A DNA stretch of 64,000 nt from an uncultured Pantoea sp. GTDB taxonomy: Bacteria; Pseudomonadota; Gammaproteobacteria; Enterobacterales; Enterobacteriaceae. The position numbers were made by a program, and so were the translations under genes. Below the pieces are notes generated by a model. It searched no databases. It had not been told where the DNA came from and worked only from the letters and a program-made list of their open reading frames with translations. The stretch covers positions 1 through 64,000 of the forward strand of contig CAJYVD010000038.1 of NCBI GenBank assembly GCA_913778495.1, read 5' to 3'. This document shows, in pieces, positions 1 through 9,733 of the stretch (the first letter of the stretch is position 1; every line of letters begins with the position of its first letter).

Positions 1-320
1 CCGGTCCGTCAGGAAGCCTGAGGGAGTGAAGGGACCGCGCAGCGGCGAGTGGGGCTGGCGCAGGGCCGGGGAGTGCAGAGGGCGCGGCCCAGGCGCCCTC
101 TGCTCGTGCGCCGCACGGCGGGCAATGAAACTGCCATTGCCATGGCGAACGAAAGTTGCACCGTGCCAGCGAAAATGCACATCAGCCGCTGTCTGCGGCG
201 AACAAAAGTTGCACCAGGCCCCGCGCCAGCGGAAGAGCACCGAGCCGCTGCCTGCGGCTAAAGCTCCGCCGCTGCCTGCGGCTAAAAAGGCCCGTGGGCG
301 CGGCCAGGCGCCCCTTACCC
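1..320. repeat. GC-rich repeat/hairpin-rich region downstream of iolC
   Basis: No convincing gene is seen here. The stretch contains several imperfect repeats. The unit GCCGCTGCCTGCGGCTAAA occurs twice close together near 253-289, with a related GCCGCTGTCTGCGGC near 185-199. CGAAC(G/A)AAAGTTGCACC occurs near 147 and again near 199. GGGCGCGGCC(C)AGGCGCCC occurs near 80 and near 297. Around 76-101, CAGAGGGCGC and its exact inverse flank a short loop. Each CCGC-CTGCGG core can itself fold. This looks like a degenerate extragenic palindromic cluster, possibly continuing to the left of the window. The open frames here are compositional artefacts of high GC. Confidence 0.5.
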
Positions 321-2234
321 TTACCCGCGCGCGGCGCGCCAATACCCGATGAGACGCAGGTAATTGCCTTTCACGGTCTCAACCAGCGCCCGATCGTCCA
401 GCTCCCCGTTAAGCCACTGGCGCGAAGGCTGGCCGAAGATAGTGCGGCCTACCGCGAAACCTTTCACCCAAGGGGCCTGAGCGGCGGCGGCGAAGCCCGC
501 TTTCAGCTTCTCTTCCGGTGCGTCGAGGCCAAGGAGCAGGATGCCGCGACAGTACGGATCGTTCTGCTCGATCACCTGGCCTACAGCCTGCCAGGTTTCT
601 GCCGCCAGCGGGGGAAGTTTCCACCAATCGGGTTTTACGCCCAGTTGGTAAAAGTGACTCAGCATCTCGACGTAATAGGACTCCTGGTGATCCGGCACGC
701 TCTCGGGCAGGATCACCTCCAGCAGCAGCTCATGCCCGCTCTTGTTGCAGCCGTGCCACACGTCGAGGATCAGATCGTCCTGCTCTTTGCGTAACGCGGC
801 GGGATCGTGCGGATGATAAAACACCAGGCATTTCACCACGTGATCGGCGGGCCAATCCACCAGCTGCGAGCCGATATTACCGTGCTCAAGGCGCAGCGGG
901 CGCGAGCCGGGTAATTCGATCGGACGTCCAATCCACCAGGACTTGCCGGTGATAGCATTCAGGGCTTTTTGACCATAAGTGGTGTCGGCGAGAATGCCGC
1001 TCTTTTCATTCAGACCCGCCTCATTCGCGGCGTCTTCAGCGGCTTGCAACAGCAGCATTTTCAGCGCCGGAATACGCGCATCACTGACGCCCGCCTCGCG
1101 CGCCATATCCTGTAGCTGCTTGCGGTGGTCAAACGCAAAGACATTCAGTTCGGGCCATGCTTGCCGGCGCGTGGTCACGCGGTGCAGATGATTCAGCCTG
1201 GCGTCGCGGTCGGGGCGTGTGACCTCACGGTCGCGAGAGAGAAAATCATCCAGCTCCGCTTTGGTCGGCATCGCAGGCGCACAGCCATGGCGTGATACCA
1301 CCAGCGCGCCGCAGGCGTTGGCGTAGCGACACGCCTGCTCCCAACCTTCGTCGTTAAGCCAGCCGCGCAGCAGGCCAGACATAAACGCATCGCCCGCGCC
1401 CAGCACGTTGAGCACGTCTACCCGCACGCCGCTGTGCAGCGTGGTTTGCTCCCAGCTCTCGGGGATTGCGCCCTCGAACACCACGCAGCCCAGTGGACCG
1501 CGTTTGCATACCAGGGTCGCGCCGCTGGCCTGACGCACATTTTTTAGCGCCGTTAGGGTATCGGTACTGCCGCCGGCAATATGAAACTCTTCTTCCGTAC
1601 CCACGATCAGATCGAAATAGTGCAGCACTTCCTGGAGCTGGCGCGTCACCTCGCCAGATTCAATGAAACGCGTTTCACCGTCGCCGAGGGAGGTCAGTCC
1701 CCACAGCACCGGACGGTAATCAATGTCCAGCGCCGTGCGCAGGCCGTTGCGTTTTGCGATCTCCAGCGCTTTCAATACCGCCGCGCGGGTTTGTGGATGC
1801 GAAAGGTGTGTACCGGTCACCGCCACGGCGCGGGAAGAGGTAATAAACGCTTCCTGAATGTCTTCCGGCACCAAGCCCATGTCCGCGCAGTTATCGCGAT
1901 AAAAAATCAGTGGAAACGTCTCTTCATCTTTAATACCGAGGATCACCAGCGCCGTGAGGCGGTTTTTATCGGTGATGAGACCGTCGGTGTTACAGCCCAC
2001 CCGCTGCAAAGCTTCACGCAGAAAACGGCCGTTGTGTTCATCACCTACGCGCGCCAGCATGGCGGATTTCAGGCCCTGGATCGCCGTACCGTACGCCACA
2101 TTGCCGGACGATCCGCCCAGATATTTGTTAAAGCTGGTCATGTCTTCCAGGCGCGATCCAATTTGCTGACCGTAGAGATCAACGGCGATGCGTCCAATAC
2201 AAATCACATCAAGCCGCTTCTGTTGTGTACTCAT
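321..2234 (-). CDS. iolC: 5-dehydro-2-deoxygluconokinase fused to DUF2090 aldolase-like domain
   Basis: Cytoplasmic enzyme of myo-inositol catabolism. The N-terminal half is a PfkB-type sugar kinase that phosphorylates 5-dehydro-2-deoxygluconate. It begins with the family's RLDVICIGRIAVDLYG stretch and carries the catalytic-loop motif GAGDAF near residue 290. The C-terminal half (about 330-637) matches the DUF2090 module found fused to IolC in many proteobacteria, thought to cleave the phosphorylated product. The frame is open for 114 further codons upstream, but ATG 2234 (MSTQQKRLDVICIG) fits the family N-terminus and gives 637 residues, normal for the fusion. It is transcribed away from iolD across a shared 544-bp control region. 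iolA, iolB and an inositol transporter are not in the window. Confidence 0.93.
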   Translation of the reverse strand: MSTQQKRLDVICIGRIAVDLYGQQIGSRLEDMTSFNKYLGGSSGNVAYGTAIQGLKSAMLARVGDEHNGRFLREALQRVGCNTDGLITDKNRLTALVILGIKDEETFPLIFYRDNCADMGLVPEDIQEAFITSSRAVAVTGTHLSHPQTRAAVLKALEIAKRNGLRTALDIDYRPVLWGLTSLGDGETRFIESGEVTRQLQEVLHYFDLIVGTEEEFHIAGGSTDTLTALKNVRQASGATLVCKRGPLGCVVFEGAIPESWEQTTLHSGVRVDVLNVLGAGDAFMSGLLRGWLNDEGWEQACRYANACGALVVSRHGCAPAMPTKAELDDFLSRDREVTRPDRDARLNHLHRVTTRRQAWPELNVFAFDHRKQLQDMAREAGVSDARIPALKMLLLQAAEDAANEAGLNEKSGILADTTYGQKALNAITGKSWWIGRPIELPGSRPLRLEHGNIGSQLVDWPADHVVKCLVFYHPHDPAALRKEQDDLILDVWHGCNKSGHELLLEVILPESVPDHQESYYVEMLSHFYQLGVKPDWWKLPPLAAETWQAVGQVIEQNDPYCRGILLLGLDAPEEKLKAGFAAAAQAPWVKGFAVGRTIFGQPSRQWLNGELDDRALVETVKGNYLRLIGYWRAARG

Positions 2235-2778
2235 ACCTGTGGTTTCCTTCTGTGATAAGCAGACACGGGGCGCGAACGCCCGGCAGGTAACGCCCTGCTG
2301 ACGGGGTCGTGAGGTGCCTGAATGGCTAGGGTGGCAGTATGAGGAATGAAAATTCCAAATACAAACTGAAATGAAACATCCATCGCGATTTTGTGAGCCA
2401 GGTAAAACTCTGCTCTGGCGGATGGCCGAGACGTTCTCGTGCGTGAAGATCAGGAGTGCTCCGGCTTGTGAGCCAGGTCGCAGGAAAACATCCCCGAAAG
2501 GAACAGGGTACGGAAGTGAAATGAAATTTCGCTGAGTCGCATAACTCACCGTTAAGCGTTTCACTTTCACGGGCATGTCCGCACGCGCTGACGCATTTCA
2601 GAAACGAATTTGATCTCTATCGCAAAATGAAATGTTTCTTCTGTAATCGTATTTTGTGAAAAAAATATTTGTTTATAATCGCCACACGTTTCACTTATCA
2701 GCGGGTGTTTTGCACCATCGCACCCTCCGAATCGCGCCGACCCCGGCTTCGGGCGCCGGCAGGGAAAGGAAGAGACAC
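2235..2778. promoter_or_regulatory. Divergent iolC / iolDGE control region
   Basis: This 544-bp gap between two divergent inositol genes contains no credible gene. GGAA-N6-TTCC lies at 2343-2356, the spacing reported for RpiR-family IolR operators in rhizobia. TGAAA/TTTCA elements recur, including GAAATGAAATTTC near 2518-2532, TTTCACTTTCAC near 2560-2571 and GAAATGTTTC near 2629. A 13-bp direct repeat, TTGTGAGCCAGGT, occurs at 2391-2403 and 2466-2478. A good -10 box for iolD, TATAAT, lies at 2674-2679, with ATTTTG 17 bp upstream as a weak -35. The iolD start has an AGGAAGAG ribosome site. IolR control is inferred; no iolR gene is present here. Confidence 0.5.
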
Positions 2779-4713
2779 ATGGGCACAATCAGACTTACCA
2801 CGGCGCAGGCGCTGGTGAAATTTCTGGATAACCAGTACCTGAACGTCGATGGCGTTGAGACCAAATTCGTTAAAGGCATTTTCGCGATTTTTGGTCACGG
2901 TAACGTGCTGGGCATGGGCCAGGCGCTGGAACAAGATAGCGGCGATTTGGTGGTGTATCAGGGGCGTAACGAACAGGGTATGGCGCATGCCGCCATGGGC
3001 TATGCCAAACAGTCGCTGCGTCGCCAGATTATCGCCTGCTCGTCTTCCGTTGGGCCAGGCGCAGCCAATATGATCACCGCCGCCGCGACCGCCACGGCAA
3101 ACCGTATTCCCTTGCTGCTGCTGCCCGGCGATGTGTTTGCCACCCGCCAACCGGATCCGGTGTTGCAGCAGATTGAACAGAGCCACGATCTCAGCATCAG
3201 CACCAACGATGCCTTCCGCGCCGTGAGCAAATATTGGGATCGCGTGAATCGTCCTGAACAGTTGATGAGCGCCTGCATCAATGCGCTGCGCGTGCTGACC
3301 GATCCGGCTGAAACCGGCGCGGTCACGCTGGCATTGCCGCAGGATGTGCAGGCCGAAGCCTGGGATTTCCCCGACTACTTCTTCCAGAAGCGCGTACACC
3401 GTCTGGATCGCCGTCCACCGGCACCCGCCCAGCTGGCGGATGCGCTGGCGCTGATTGGGCGCAAGCACAAGCCGCTGATCGTGGTGGGTGGCGGCGTCAA
3501 ATATTCGGACGCGGGCGCGGCGCTGGTGAAATTCGCCGAGCGTTTCAACATCCCGTTTGCGGAAACCCAAGCGGGCAAAGGCACCATCGTATCCGATCAT
3601 CCGCTTAACGTCGGCGGCGTGGGGGAAACCGGCTGTCTGGCGGCTAACCTGCTGGCCAAAGAGGCGGATTTGGTGATTGGCATTGGCACGCGTTACACCG
3701 ATTTCACCACCGCGTCGAAATGGATTTTCCAGCATCCCGAGGTCAGCCATCTCAATATCAACGTCAGCAATTTTGACAGCTACAAGCTGGATGGCGTGCA
3801 GCTGCTGGCGGACGCTCGCGAAGCGTTAACCGCACTGGAGAGCGCGCTGCAAGGCTTTGATAATCAGTGGGGTGAGCAGATTGCGCAGGCGCAGAGCCAG
3901 TTGCTAAAAGAGACGCAGCGCGTTTACAGCGCCGTCTGGCGCGCCGAAGACTTCATACCGGAAATTGCCGATCACGCCGATCGTGAAGCGCTGTTCGGCG
4001 AGTTTGAGCGCCTTACGCAGTCGGTGCTGACGCAGAGCAGCGTGCTGGGAGTGCTGAATGAAGCGCTGCCTAAAGACGCCGTGATCGTGGCTGCGGCTGG
4101 CAGCCTGCCGGGCGATTTGCAGCGCGTGTGGCGCACCAAAGACTACAACGCCTATCACGTGGAATACGGTTACTCCTGCATGGGTTACGAAGTGAACGCG
4201 GCGCTGGGCGTGAAGCTGGCGCAGCCGCAGCGTGAGGTTTACGCGATGGTGGGCGACGGTTCCTTCATGATGCTGCACTCCGAGCTGGTCACCTCGATTC
4301 AAGAGCGGGCGAAAATCAACGTCATTCTGCTGGATAACATGACCAACGGCTGCATCAACAACTTGCAGATGGAGCATGGCATGGACAGCTTTAGCACCGA
4401 GTTCCGTTTCCGCAACGCGGAAGGCGGCAAACTGGACGGCGGCTTTGTGCCGGTGGATTTCGCGGCGATTGCCGGTGGCTATGGCTGTAAAACCTATCGT
4501 GTGACCACGCTGGATCAGCTTAAAGCCGCGCTGGTTGATGCGCAGCAGCAAACGGTCTCCACGCTTATCGACATCAAAGTGCTGCCTAAAACCATGGTGC
4601 ACAAGTATTTCAGCTGGTGGCACGTGGGCGTGGCGCAAACCTCCAGGTCTGAACGCACCCAGCAGGTGGCCGACAAGCTCAACCAGCATATTGCGCAGGC
4701 GCGCAAATATTAA
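2779..4713 (+). CDS. iolD: 3D-(3,5/4)-trihydroxycyclohexane-1,2-dione hydrolase
   Basis: ThDP-dependent hydrolase that opens the ring of the inosose dehydration product, giving 5-deoxy-glucuronate. The protein has the three-domain layout of acetolactate-synthase-like enzymes: an N-terminal pyrimidine-binding domain ([13 protein letters not shown], with a catalytic-type glutamate further on), a central domain, and a C-terminal diphosphate-binding domain with GDGSFMM around residue 491 followed by the LLDNMTNG segment that completes the ThDP/Mg site. The start at 2779 follows a purine-rich AGGAAGAG; the frame is open upstream, but that part does not resemble the family. At 644 residues it is the usual length. 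It is the first gene of the iolD-iolG-iolE unit, with 65 bp before iolG. Confidence 0.95.
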   Translation: MGTIRLTTAQALVKFLDNQYLNVDGVETKFVKGIFAIFGHGNVLGMGQALEQDSGDLVVYQGRNEQGMAHAAMGYAKQSLRRQIIACSSSVGPGAANMITAAATATANRIPLLLLPGDVFATRQPDPVLQQIEQSHDLSISTNDAFRAVSKYWDRVNRPEQLMSACINALRVLTDPAETGAVTLALPQDVQAEAWDFPDYFFQKRVHRLDRRPPAPAQLADALALIGRKHKPLIVVGGGVKYSDAGAALVKFAERFNIPFAETQAGKGTIVSDHPLNVGGVGETGCLAANLLAKEADLVIGIGTRYTDFTTASKWIFQHPEVSHLNINVSNFDSYKLDGVQLLADAREALTALESALQGFDNQWGEQIAQAQSQLLKETQRVYSAVWRAEDFIPEIADHADREALFGEFERLTQSVLTQSSVLGVLNEALPKDAVIVAAAGSLPGDLQRVWRTKDYNAYHVEYGYSCMGYEVNAALGVKLAQPQREVYAMVGDGSFMMLHSELVTSIQERAKINVILLDNMTNGCINNLQMEHGMDSFSTEFRFRNAEGGKLDGGFVPVDFAAIAGGYGCKTYRVTTLDQLKAALVDAQQQTVSTLIDIKVLPKTMVHKYFSWWHVGVAQTSRSERTQQVADKLNQHIAQARKY

Positions 4714-4778
4714 TCCTGCCAGGCCGGCGTGTCCGGCCTTGTTCTCTCTTTCGCTTATCCGACTCTACAGGTGTAACT

Positions 4779-5792
4779 ATGACGCTCAAACTCGGTGTAA
4801 TTGGTACCGGTGCAATTGGTCAGGAACATATTCGCCGCTGCAACAATGTGCTGCAGGGCGCCCGCGTGGTAGCGGTGTCCGACATCAACGTGGAGGGCGC
4901 GCGTGCCGCCTTGCAGCGTCTGAATATCGATGCCGAAGTCTATGAGAACGGTCACCAGGTGATTAACTCGCCGGACGTGGATGCGGTGCTGGTGACGTCC
5001 TGGGATCCGACGCACGAAGAGTTCACGCTCGCGGCAATCAAAGCGGGCAAGCCGGTATTCTGCGAGAAACCGCTGGCCATGAGCGCTGACGGCTGCCGTC
5101 GCATCGTTGACGCCGAGATTGCGCACGGTAAACGTCTGGTGCAGGTGGGCTTTATGCGTCCGTACGATGCGGGCTATCGCGCGCTGAAAAAAGTCATTGC
5201 GGACGGCGAGATCGGCGAACCGCTGATGCTGCATTGCGCGCACCGCAACCAAAGCGTTGGTGAGAACTACACCACCGATATGGCCATCACCAACACCCTG
5301 ATTCATGAGCTGGATGTGCTGCGTTGGCTCACCGAAGATGATTACAAAACGGTGCAGGTGGTGTTCCCGCGCGTCACCTCTAAGTCGCACGCTAACCTGA
5401 AAGATCCGCAGATCGTGCTGTTTGAAACGCAAAAGGGTATCCGCATCGACGTGGAGATCTTCGTCAATTGCGCTTACGGGTACGACATTCAGTGTGAAGT
5501 GGTGGGTGAAGAGGGGATTGCCAAACTGCCGGAGCCGTCGGCGATTCAAACGCGCAAAAATGCCTGCCTGGGTACGCCGCTGCTGACCGACTGGAAAGAT
5601 CGCTTTATCGATGCCTATGACGTGGAACTGCAAGCGTTTATTAACGACGTGAAAAGCGGCCAATTAACCGGGCCCTCCGCGTGGGATGGCTTTGCTGCTT
5701 CCGTCGCCGCCGATGCGTGTCTGAAAGCGCAAAACAGCGGGGCGATTGAGCCGGTCACCATGCCGCCGCGCCCTGCATTTTACGCCAAATAA
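4779..5792 (+). CDS. iolG: Inositol 2-dehydrogenase
   Basis: NAD-dependent oxidation of myo-inositol to 2-keto-myo-inositol (scyllo-inosose), the first catabolic step. A Rossmann nucleotide-binding motif GVIGTGAIG is at residues 6-14. The Gfo/Idh/MocA catalytic lysine lies in FCEKP near residue 96, and the second catalytic region is [11 protein letters not shown] near 173-183. At 337 residues it is the normal length. The ATG at 4779 has AGGTG a few bases upstream. It lies in the same operon as iolD and iolE, which carry out the following steps; the iolE start is 34 bp beyond the stop. The only alternative is another Gfo/Idh/MocA sugar dehydrogenase, but the context makes iolG most likely. Confidence 0.94.
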   Translation: MTLKLGVIGTGAIGQEHIRRCNNVLQGARVVAVSDINVEGARAALQRLNIDAEVYENGHQVINSPDVDAVLVTSWDPTHEEFTLAAIKAGKPVFCEKPLAMSADGCRRIVDAEIAHGKRLVQVGFMRPYDAGYRALKKVIADGEIGEPLMLHCAHRNQSVGENYTTDMAITNTLIHELDVLRWLTEDDYKTVQVVFPRVTSKSHANLKDPQIVLFETQKGIRIDVEIFVNCAYGYDIQCEVVGEEGIAKLPEPSAIQTRKNACLGTPLLTDWKDRFIDAYDVELQAFINDVKSGQLTGPSAWDGFAASVAADACLKAQNSGAIEPVTMPPRPAFYAK

Positions 5793-5826
5793 CGCTGTTT
5801 TTTATCCTCTGTATCAGGGACATGCA

Positions 5827-6723
5827 ATGAACAAAGATAACGTAAAGCTGGCGATTGCGCCGATTGGCTGGACCAACGATGACATGCCTGAGTTGGGCAG
5901 CGAAAACACCTTCCAGCAGACGGTGAGCGAAATGGCGCTGGCAGGGTTCACCGGCAGTGAAGTGGGCAGCAAATACCCGCGTGAGCCTGCCGTACTGAAA
6001 CCGATGCTGGATATTCGCGGCATTGAGATCTGCAACGCGTGGTTCAGCACCTTTTTTGCCAACGGCGACAACGCTAAAACCATCGATCAGTTTGTTAATC
6101 ATATGAATTTCCTGCATGCCATGGGCGCGCGCGTGATTGGCTGCTCTGAACAGAGCCAAAGCATTCAGGGCACGACGCTGCCCGTGCTGGAGCAGAAGCC
6201 GGTGTTTAGCGACGAGCAGTGGCAGCGCACGGCGGAGGGTTACAATACGCTGGCGCAGCTTGCGGCAGAGAAAGGCATGCGCGTATGCCTGCATCACCAT
6301 ATGGGAACGGCGATTCAGACGCCTGCGGAAATTGACCGCTTTATGGCAGAAACGCACGAGGACGTCGGGCTGCTGTTTGATACCGGACATATTTACTATT
6401 CCGAAGGATCACAGCAGGTGATGTTGGAGGTACTGAAAAAGCATCTGCCGCGCATCTTCCACGTTCACCTCAAGGATGTACGCGACCACGTGGTGGCGGA
6501 CGTGCGGGCGCAGTCGCTCTCGTTTCTTGATGGCGTGAAGAAAGGCACCTTTACCGTACCGGGCGACGGCGTGATCGACTTTGACCCGGTGTTCCGTATC
6601 CTGGACGATTACGGCTACAAAGGCTGGATGGTGGTAGAAGCGGAGCAGGATCCGGCGCTGGCCAACCCATTTGAATACGCGGTGAAGGCGCGAAAATACA
6701 TTCGCGAACACGCGGGTCTGTAA
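5827..6723 (+). CDS. iolE: Myo-inosose-2 dehydratase
   Basis: Dehydrates 2-keto-myo-inositol to the trihydroxy-cyclohexanedione used by IolD. This is a xylose-isomerase/AP-endonuclease-type TIM barrel of 298 residues starting with the family stretch [17 protein letters not shown]. Likely metal ligands are seen in [11 protein letters not shown] (about 155-165), [11 protein letters not shown] (about 181-191) and [10 protein letters not shown] (about 213-222), with a late glutamate in [10 protein letters not shown]. The frame extends 27 codons upstream into iolG, but ATG 5827 begins the family N-terminus. It is the last gene of the operon and is followed directly by a strong terminator shared with convergent glpD. 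Confidence 0.94.
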   Translation: MNKDNVKLAIAPIGWTNDDMPELGSENTFQQTVSEMALAGFTGSEVGSKYPREPAVLKPMLDIRGIEICNAWFSTFFANGDNAKTIDQFVNHMNFLHAMGARVIGCSEQSQSIQGTTLPVLEQKPVFSDEQWQRTAEGYNTLAQLAAEKGMRVCLHHHMGTAIQTPAEIDRFMAETHEDVGLLFDTGHIYYSEGSQQVMLEVLKKHLPRIFHVHLKDVRDHVVADVRAQSLSFLDGVKKGTFTVPGDGVIDFDPVFRILDDYGYKGWMVVEAEQDPALANPFEYAVKARKYIREHAGL

Positions 6724-6727
6724 ACGC

Positions 6728-6755
6728 AAAAAGGCACCCGCTGGGTGCCTTTTTT
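6728..6755. terminator. Bidirectional intrinsic terminator between iolE and glpD
   Basis: AAAAGGCACCC and GGGTGCCTTTTT form an 11-bp stem around a GCT loop. A T-run on the plus side and an A-run on the minus side let the same hairpin end both iolDGE and glpD transcripts. Confidence 0.9.
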
Positions 6756-6769
6756 CATGCTTATGGCAA

Positions 6770-8278
6770 TTAAGATGCCAGCGACAGCGCTGGTTTCTTG
6801 CCGTTTTCGGCCAGCCACTCACGAATGCGCGCCTGTTCGCTTTCGCCCAGCCACATACCTTGCTTGGTACGGCGCCAGATTGCATCATCCAGTTCACGCA
6901 CCCATTCGTGTTTCACCAGATAGCGCAGCTCCGCTTCGTAAAACTCATGCCCGAAGTTTTCGCCCAAATCTGCCAGGCTGGTTGCGCCTTCCAGCAGCGT
7001 TTCGGTGCGGCTGCCGTAGGTGAAGGCGTAATGGCGCGCCATGCCTTCACTGATAAACGGATAGCGGCGGCGCAGGCTGGCGGCGTAATCGTCACGCGTA
7101 CCGGAGAAATCACCGCCAGGCAGCACGGCCGATTTCGTCCAGGCTGGACCGGCGTTAGGGTAGTACTTAGCCAGTTTTTCCATGGCGTGCTCAGCCAGCT
7201 TGCGATAGGTGGTGAGCTTGCCGCCGAACACAGACAGCAGCGGCGTTTGACCATTGTCGTCATGCACATCCAGCGTGTAATCGCGCGTAATTGCCTGGGG
7301 TGAATCCGACTCGTCATCGCACAGCGGACGCACGCCGGAGTAAGTCCAGACGATATCTTCTGGCGTCAGCTGCTGTTTAAAGTGATCGTTGTAGACCTTA
7401 AGCAGGTAGCGCGTTTCGTTTTCGTCAATTTTGACGTTTTTAGGATCGCCTTTGTATTCCACGTCGGTGGTGCCGATGATAGAGAACTCCTCCATCCACG
7501 GGATCACAAACACGATACGGTTATCTTCGTTCTGCAGGATGTAGGCCTGCTTCTCGCGGTGCACGCGCGGCACCACAATATGGCTGCCTTTGATCAGGCG
7601 AATGCCGTACGGCGATTTCAGCTGCAGGCCGTCATCGAAGAACGTTTTCACCCATGGGCCTGCGGCGTTTACCAGGCCCTTGGCGCGCCAGGTAAAGGTT
7701 TTTCCGGTATCGACGTCTTCAGCTTCGACCATCCACAGGCCGCCTTCGCGCCAGGCGCGCGTAACGCGGGTGCGGGTGCGCACTTCGCCGCCCTGTTTCA
7801 CCACTTCCTGCGCGTTCAATACCACCATGCGCGCATCATCGACCCAGCAGTCGGAATATTCGAAACCGCGCTTGATTTCAGGCTTGAGCGCCGAATCCGC
7901 GCCAAAACGCAGGCCTTTACTGCCTGGCAGCGTGGTGCGCTTGCCTAAGCGGTCGTACATAAACAGACCGAGGCGGATCATCCACGCGGGACGCAAATGC
8001 GGGCGGTGCGGCAAACGGAAACGCATAGGGAAAGCGATATGCGGGGCCATTTTCAACAGCACTTCACGCTCCGCCAGCGCTTCGCCCACCAGGCGAAACT
8101 CGTAATGCTCAAGGTAGCGCAAGCCACCGTGAATCAGCTTGGAACTGTTAGACGATGTCGCGCAGGCCAAATCCTGCGCTTCCAGCATAAGCACCGACAG
8201 TCCGCGTCCTGCAGCGTCCACTGCAATGCCGGCACCGTTGATGCCGCCGCCGATCACGATCAGGTCTTTGGTTTCCAC
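6770..8278 (-). CDS. glpD: Aerobic glycerol-3-phosphate dehydrogenase
   Basis: Membrane-associated flavoenzyme that oxidises sn-glycerol-3-phosphate to dihydroxyacetone phosphate and passes electrons to ubiquinone. The N-terminus METKDLIVIGGGINGAGIA carries the FAD dinucleotide-binding motif GGGINGAG at about residues 9-16. LIHGGLRYLEHYEF and the substrate-binding region around GGKLTTYRK near residue 350 match E. coli GlpD closely over the whole 502 residues. The start is GTG at 8278, with GGAGGAG placed just upstream; the nearby ATG is out of frame. It is transcribed away from glpE, and the gap holds GlpR-type operators, so repression by the GlpR encoded 1.5 kb away and induction by glycerol-3-phosphate are likely. 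Confidence 0.98.
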   Translation of the reverse strand: METKDLIVIGGGINGAGIAVDAAGRGLSVLMLEAQDLACATSSNSSKLIHGGLRYLEHYEFRLVGEALAEREVLLKMAPHIAFPMRFRLPHRPHLRPAWMIRLGLFMYDRLGKRTTLPGSKGLRFGADSALKPEIKRGFEYSDCWVDDARMVVLNAQEVVKQGGEVRTRTRVTRAWREGGLWMVEAEDVDTGKTFTWRAKGLVNAAGPWVKTFFDDGLQLKSPYGIRLIKGSHIVVPRVHREKQAYILQNEDNRIVFVIPWMEEFSIIGTTDVEYKGDPKNVKIDENETRYLLKVYNDHFKQQLTPEDIVWTYSGVRPLCDDESDSPQAITRDYTLDVHDDNGQTPLLSVFGGKLTTYRKLAEHAMEKLAKYYPNAGPAWTKSAVLPGGDFSGTRDDYAASLRRRYPFISEGMARHYAFTYGSRTETLLEGATSLADLGENFGHEFYEAELRYLVKHEWVRELDDAIWRRTKQGMWLGESEQARIREWLAENGKKPALSLAS

Positions 8279-8290
8279 GTCATCTCCTCC

Positions 8291-8330
8291 GATGTTCGGA
8301 ATAGTTCTTAAATGTTCGTTTTCGAGCGTA
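8291..8330. promoter_or_regulatory. GlpR-type operators upstream of glpD
   Basis: AATGTTCGTTTTCGAGCGTA at 8311-8330 closely fits the GlpR consensus, two ATGTTCG half-sites in inverted orientation. A second, weaker copy, GATGTTCGGAATAGTTCT, lies at 8291-8308. Both fall just upstream of the glpD start. A weak CRP-like CGTGA-N6-TAACA is at 8387-8402. Assignment rests on the known E. coli arrangement and on glpR being close by. Confidence 0.7.
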
Positions 8331-8506
8331 ATAATAATCGGAAACCAACATTTACGCCAGCGCTTAACCCAATAAAAACATTTTTGCGTGATATAGCTAA
8401 CATTCCATCATGGAAAAAAACCAATAACCCTCTTTATTATCAGGTTATTGAGCGGGTATCTCAGGGTAAACTAAGCGCCCGTTGAGACGATGCAATGAGA
8501 GACACC

Positions 8507-8833
8507 ATGGAAACCTTCGAATGTATTACCGTTCAGCAAGCGCAGGCCCAGCTCGCGCAGGGCGCGCAGCTGGTTGATATTCGCGATCCGCAAAGCTTTG
8601 CGCTGGGCCACGCAGCGGGTGCGCGCCACCTTAATAATGACAATTTGGCCGATTTTCTCGCTGAGGCAGATCGCGCGTCGCCGGTATTGGTGATGTGCTA
8701 TCACGGCAACAGCAGCAAAGGCGCGGCGCAGTTCTTGCTGAGCCAAGGTTTCAGCGCCGCCTACAGCATTGACGGCGGCTACGACGCCTGGCGTATGGCC
8801 TTTCCCGCGCAGGTTGCCGCAGGCAGCGTCTGA
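8507..8833 (+). CDS. glpE: Thiosulfate sulfurtransferase GlpE
   Basis: Single-domain rhodanese that moves sulfane sulfur from thiosulfate to cyanide or thiol acceptors such as thioredoxin in the cytoplasm. The active-site loop [12 protein letters not shown] has its cysteine at residue 64, and [16 protein letters not shown] is the usual N-terminal rhodanese motif. ATG 8507 gives 108 residues, the E. coli length; an in-frame ATG at 8495 would add four residues and cannot be excluded. It is the first gene of glpE-glpG-glpR, divergent from glpD, with 29 bp before glpG. Its physiological substrate is not settled even in E. coli. Confidence 0.95.
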   Translation: METFECITVQQAQAQLAQGAQLVDIRDPQSFALGHAAGARHLNNDNLADFLAEADRASPVLVMCYHGNSSKGAAQFLLSQGFSAAYSIDGGYDAWRMAFPAQVAAGSV

Positions 8834-8862
8834 GTCAACCTCTTGAGGAAGGAGTGCACGGC

Positions 8863-9690
8863 ATGATGCGCGTGACCCAATTTAACCATCCACGTATGGC
8901 GCAGGCGTTTGTTGATTACATGGCGACGCGCGGTGTCACCTTGCGTATTGAGCGTGAAAGCCACTATGTGATCGTGCTGGATGACGAATCACAGCTTTCG
9001 ATGGTCGAAAACGAACTGGTCCAGTTTGTGCGCGATCCCAACCATCCGCGTTATCAGGCGGCAAGCTGGCAAACGGGTAACACGCAAACGGGCTTACGCT
9101 ATGCGCGTACGCCACTATGGCAAAATATTCGCGAACGCGCAGGACCGCTCACCATGACGGTGATGTTCGCCTGCATCGCGGTATTTATTCTGATGCAGAT
9201 TGTCGGCGATGAAACGGTGCTGATGTGGCTGGGATGGCCGGCGGACGCCTCACAATACTTTCAGGTTTGGCGCTGGTTTAGCCACGCGCTGCTCCACTTC
9301 TCATTGTTACATATCCTGTTCAATTTGATGTGGTGGTGGTATCTCGGCGGCGCGGTTGAGAAGCGGCTGGGCAGCGGCAAATTGTTTGTGATCATGCTCA
9401 TTTCCGCGCTATTGAGCGGCTGGATGCAGGCGAAATTTAGCGGCGTGCTGTTTGGCGGCTTGTCGGGCGTGGTTTACGCGCTGATGGGCTACTGCTGGCT
9501 GCGCGGCGAGCGCGATCCCGAAAGCGGCATTTATCTGGAGCGCGGGCTGATAGGCTTCGCTATTGTATGGCTAATTATTGGCTGGTATGGCGCATTTGGC
9601 CTGTCTATTGCCAATGCGGCGCACGTCACCGGCATGTTAGTGGGACTGGCGATGGCGTTTGTGGACACGCGTGGCCGCGTGCGCCGCTAA
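8863..9690 (+). CDS. glpG: Rhomboid intramembrane serine protease GlpG
   Basis: Inner-membrane protease that cleaves transmembrane segments inside the bilayer. There is a small cytoplasmic N-terminal domain (about 1-90) followed by six hydrophobic segments. The catalytic serine is in [12 protein letters not shown] at residue 201 and the catalytic histidine in NAAHVTG at residue 254, exactly the E. coli numbering when ATG 8863 is used. The [18 protein letters not shown] stretch of loop 1/TM3 is conserved. AAGGAG about nine bases upstream supports this start over the earlier GTG at 8854. It lies between glpE and glpR in the usual order. Confidence 0.97.
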   Translation: MMRVTQFNHPRMAQAFVDYMATRGVTLRIERESHYVIVLDDESQLSMVENELVQFVRDPNHPRYQAASWQTGNTQTGLRYARTPLWQNIRERAGPLTMTVMFACIAVFILMQIVGDETVLMWLGWPADASQYFQVWRWFSHALLHFSLLHILFNLMWWWYLGGAVEKRLGSGKLFVIMLISALLSGWMQAKFSGVLFGGLSGVVYALMGYCWLRGERDPESGIYLERGLIGFAIVWLIIGWYGAFGLSIANAAHVTGMLVGLAMAFVDTRGRVRR

Positions 9691-9733
9691 CCCAGGAAGA
9701 ACAAGAAAACGGCGGTGAGCCGAGGAGAGAGAT

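Noticed and set aside
321-2576. 751-residue version of iolC
   Set aside because: The extra 114 codons run through the iolC-iolD control region and do not resemble IolC; the start at 2234 fits the family.
2698-3750. 350-codon minus-strand frame opposite iolD
   Set aside because: It lies entirely opposite a well-conserved gene, has no family resemblance and has the His/Arg/Gln-rich composition of an antisense shadow in GC-rich DNA.
4755-5663. 302-codon minus-strand frame opposite iolG
   Set aside because: Antisense shadow of iolG; composition is His/Arg/Val-rich and no motif is present.
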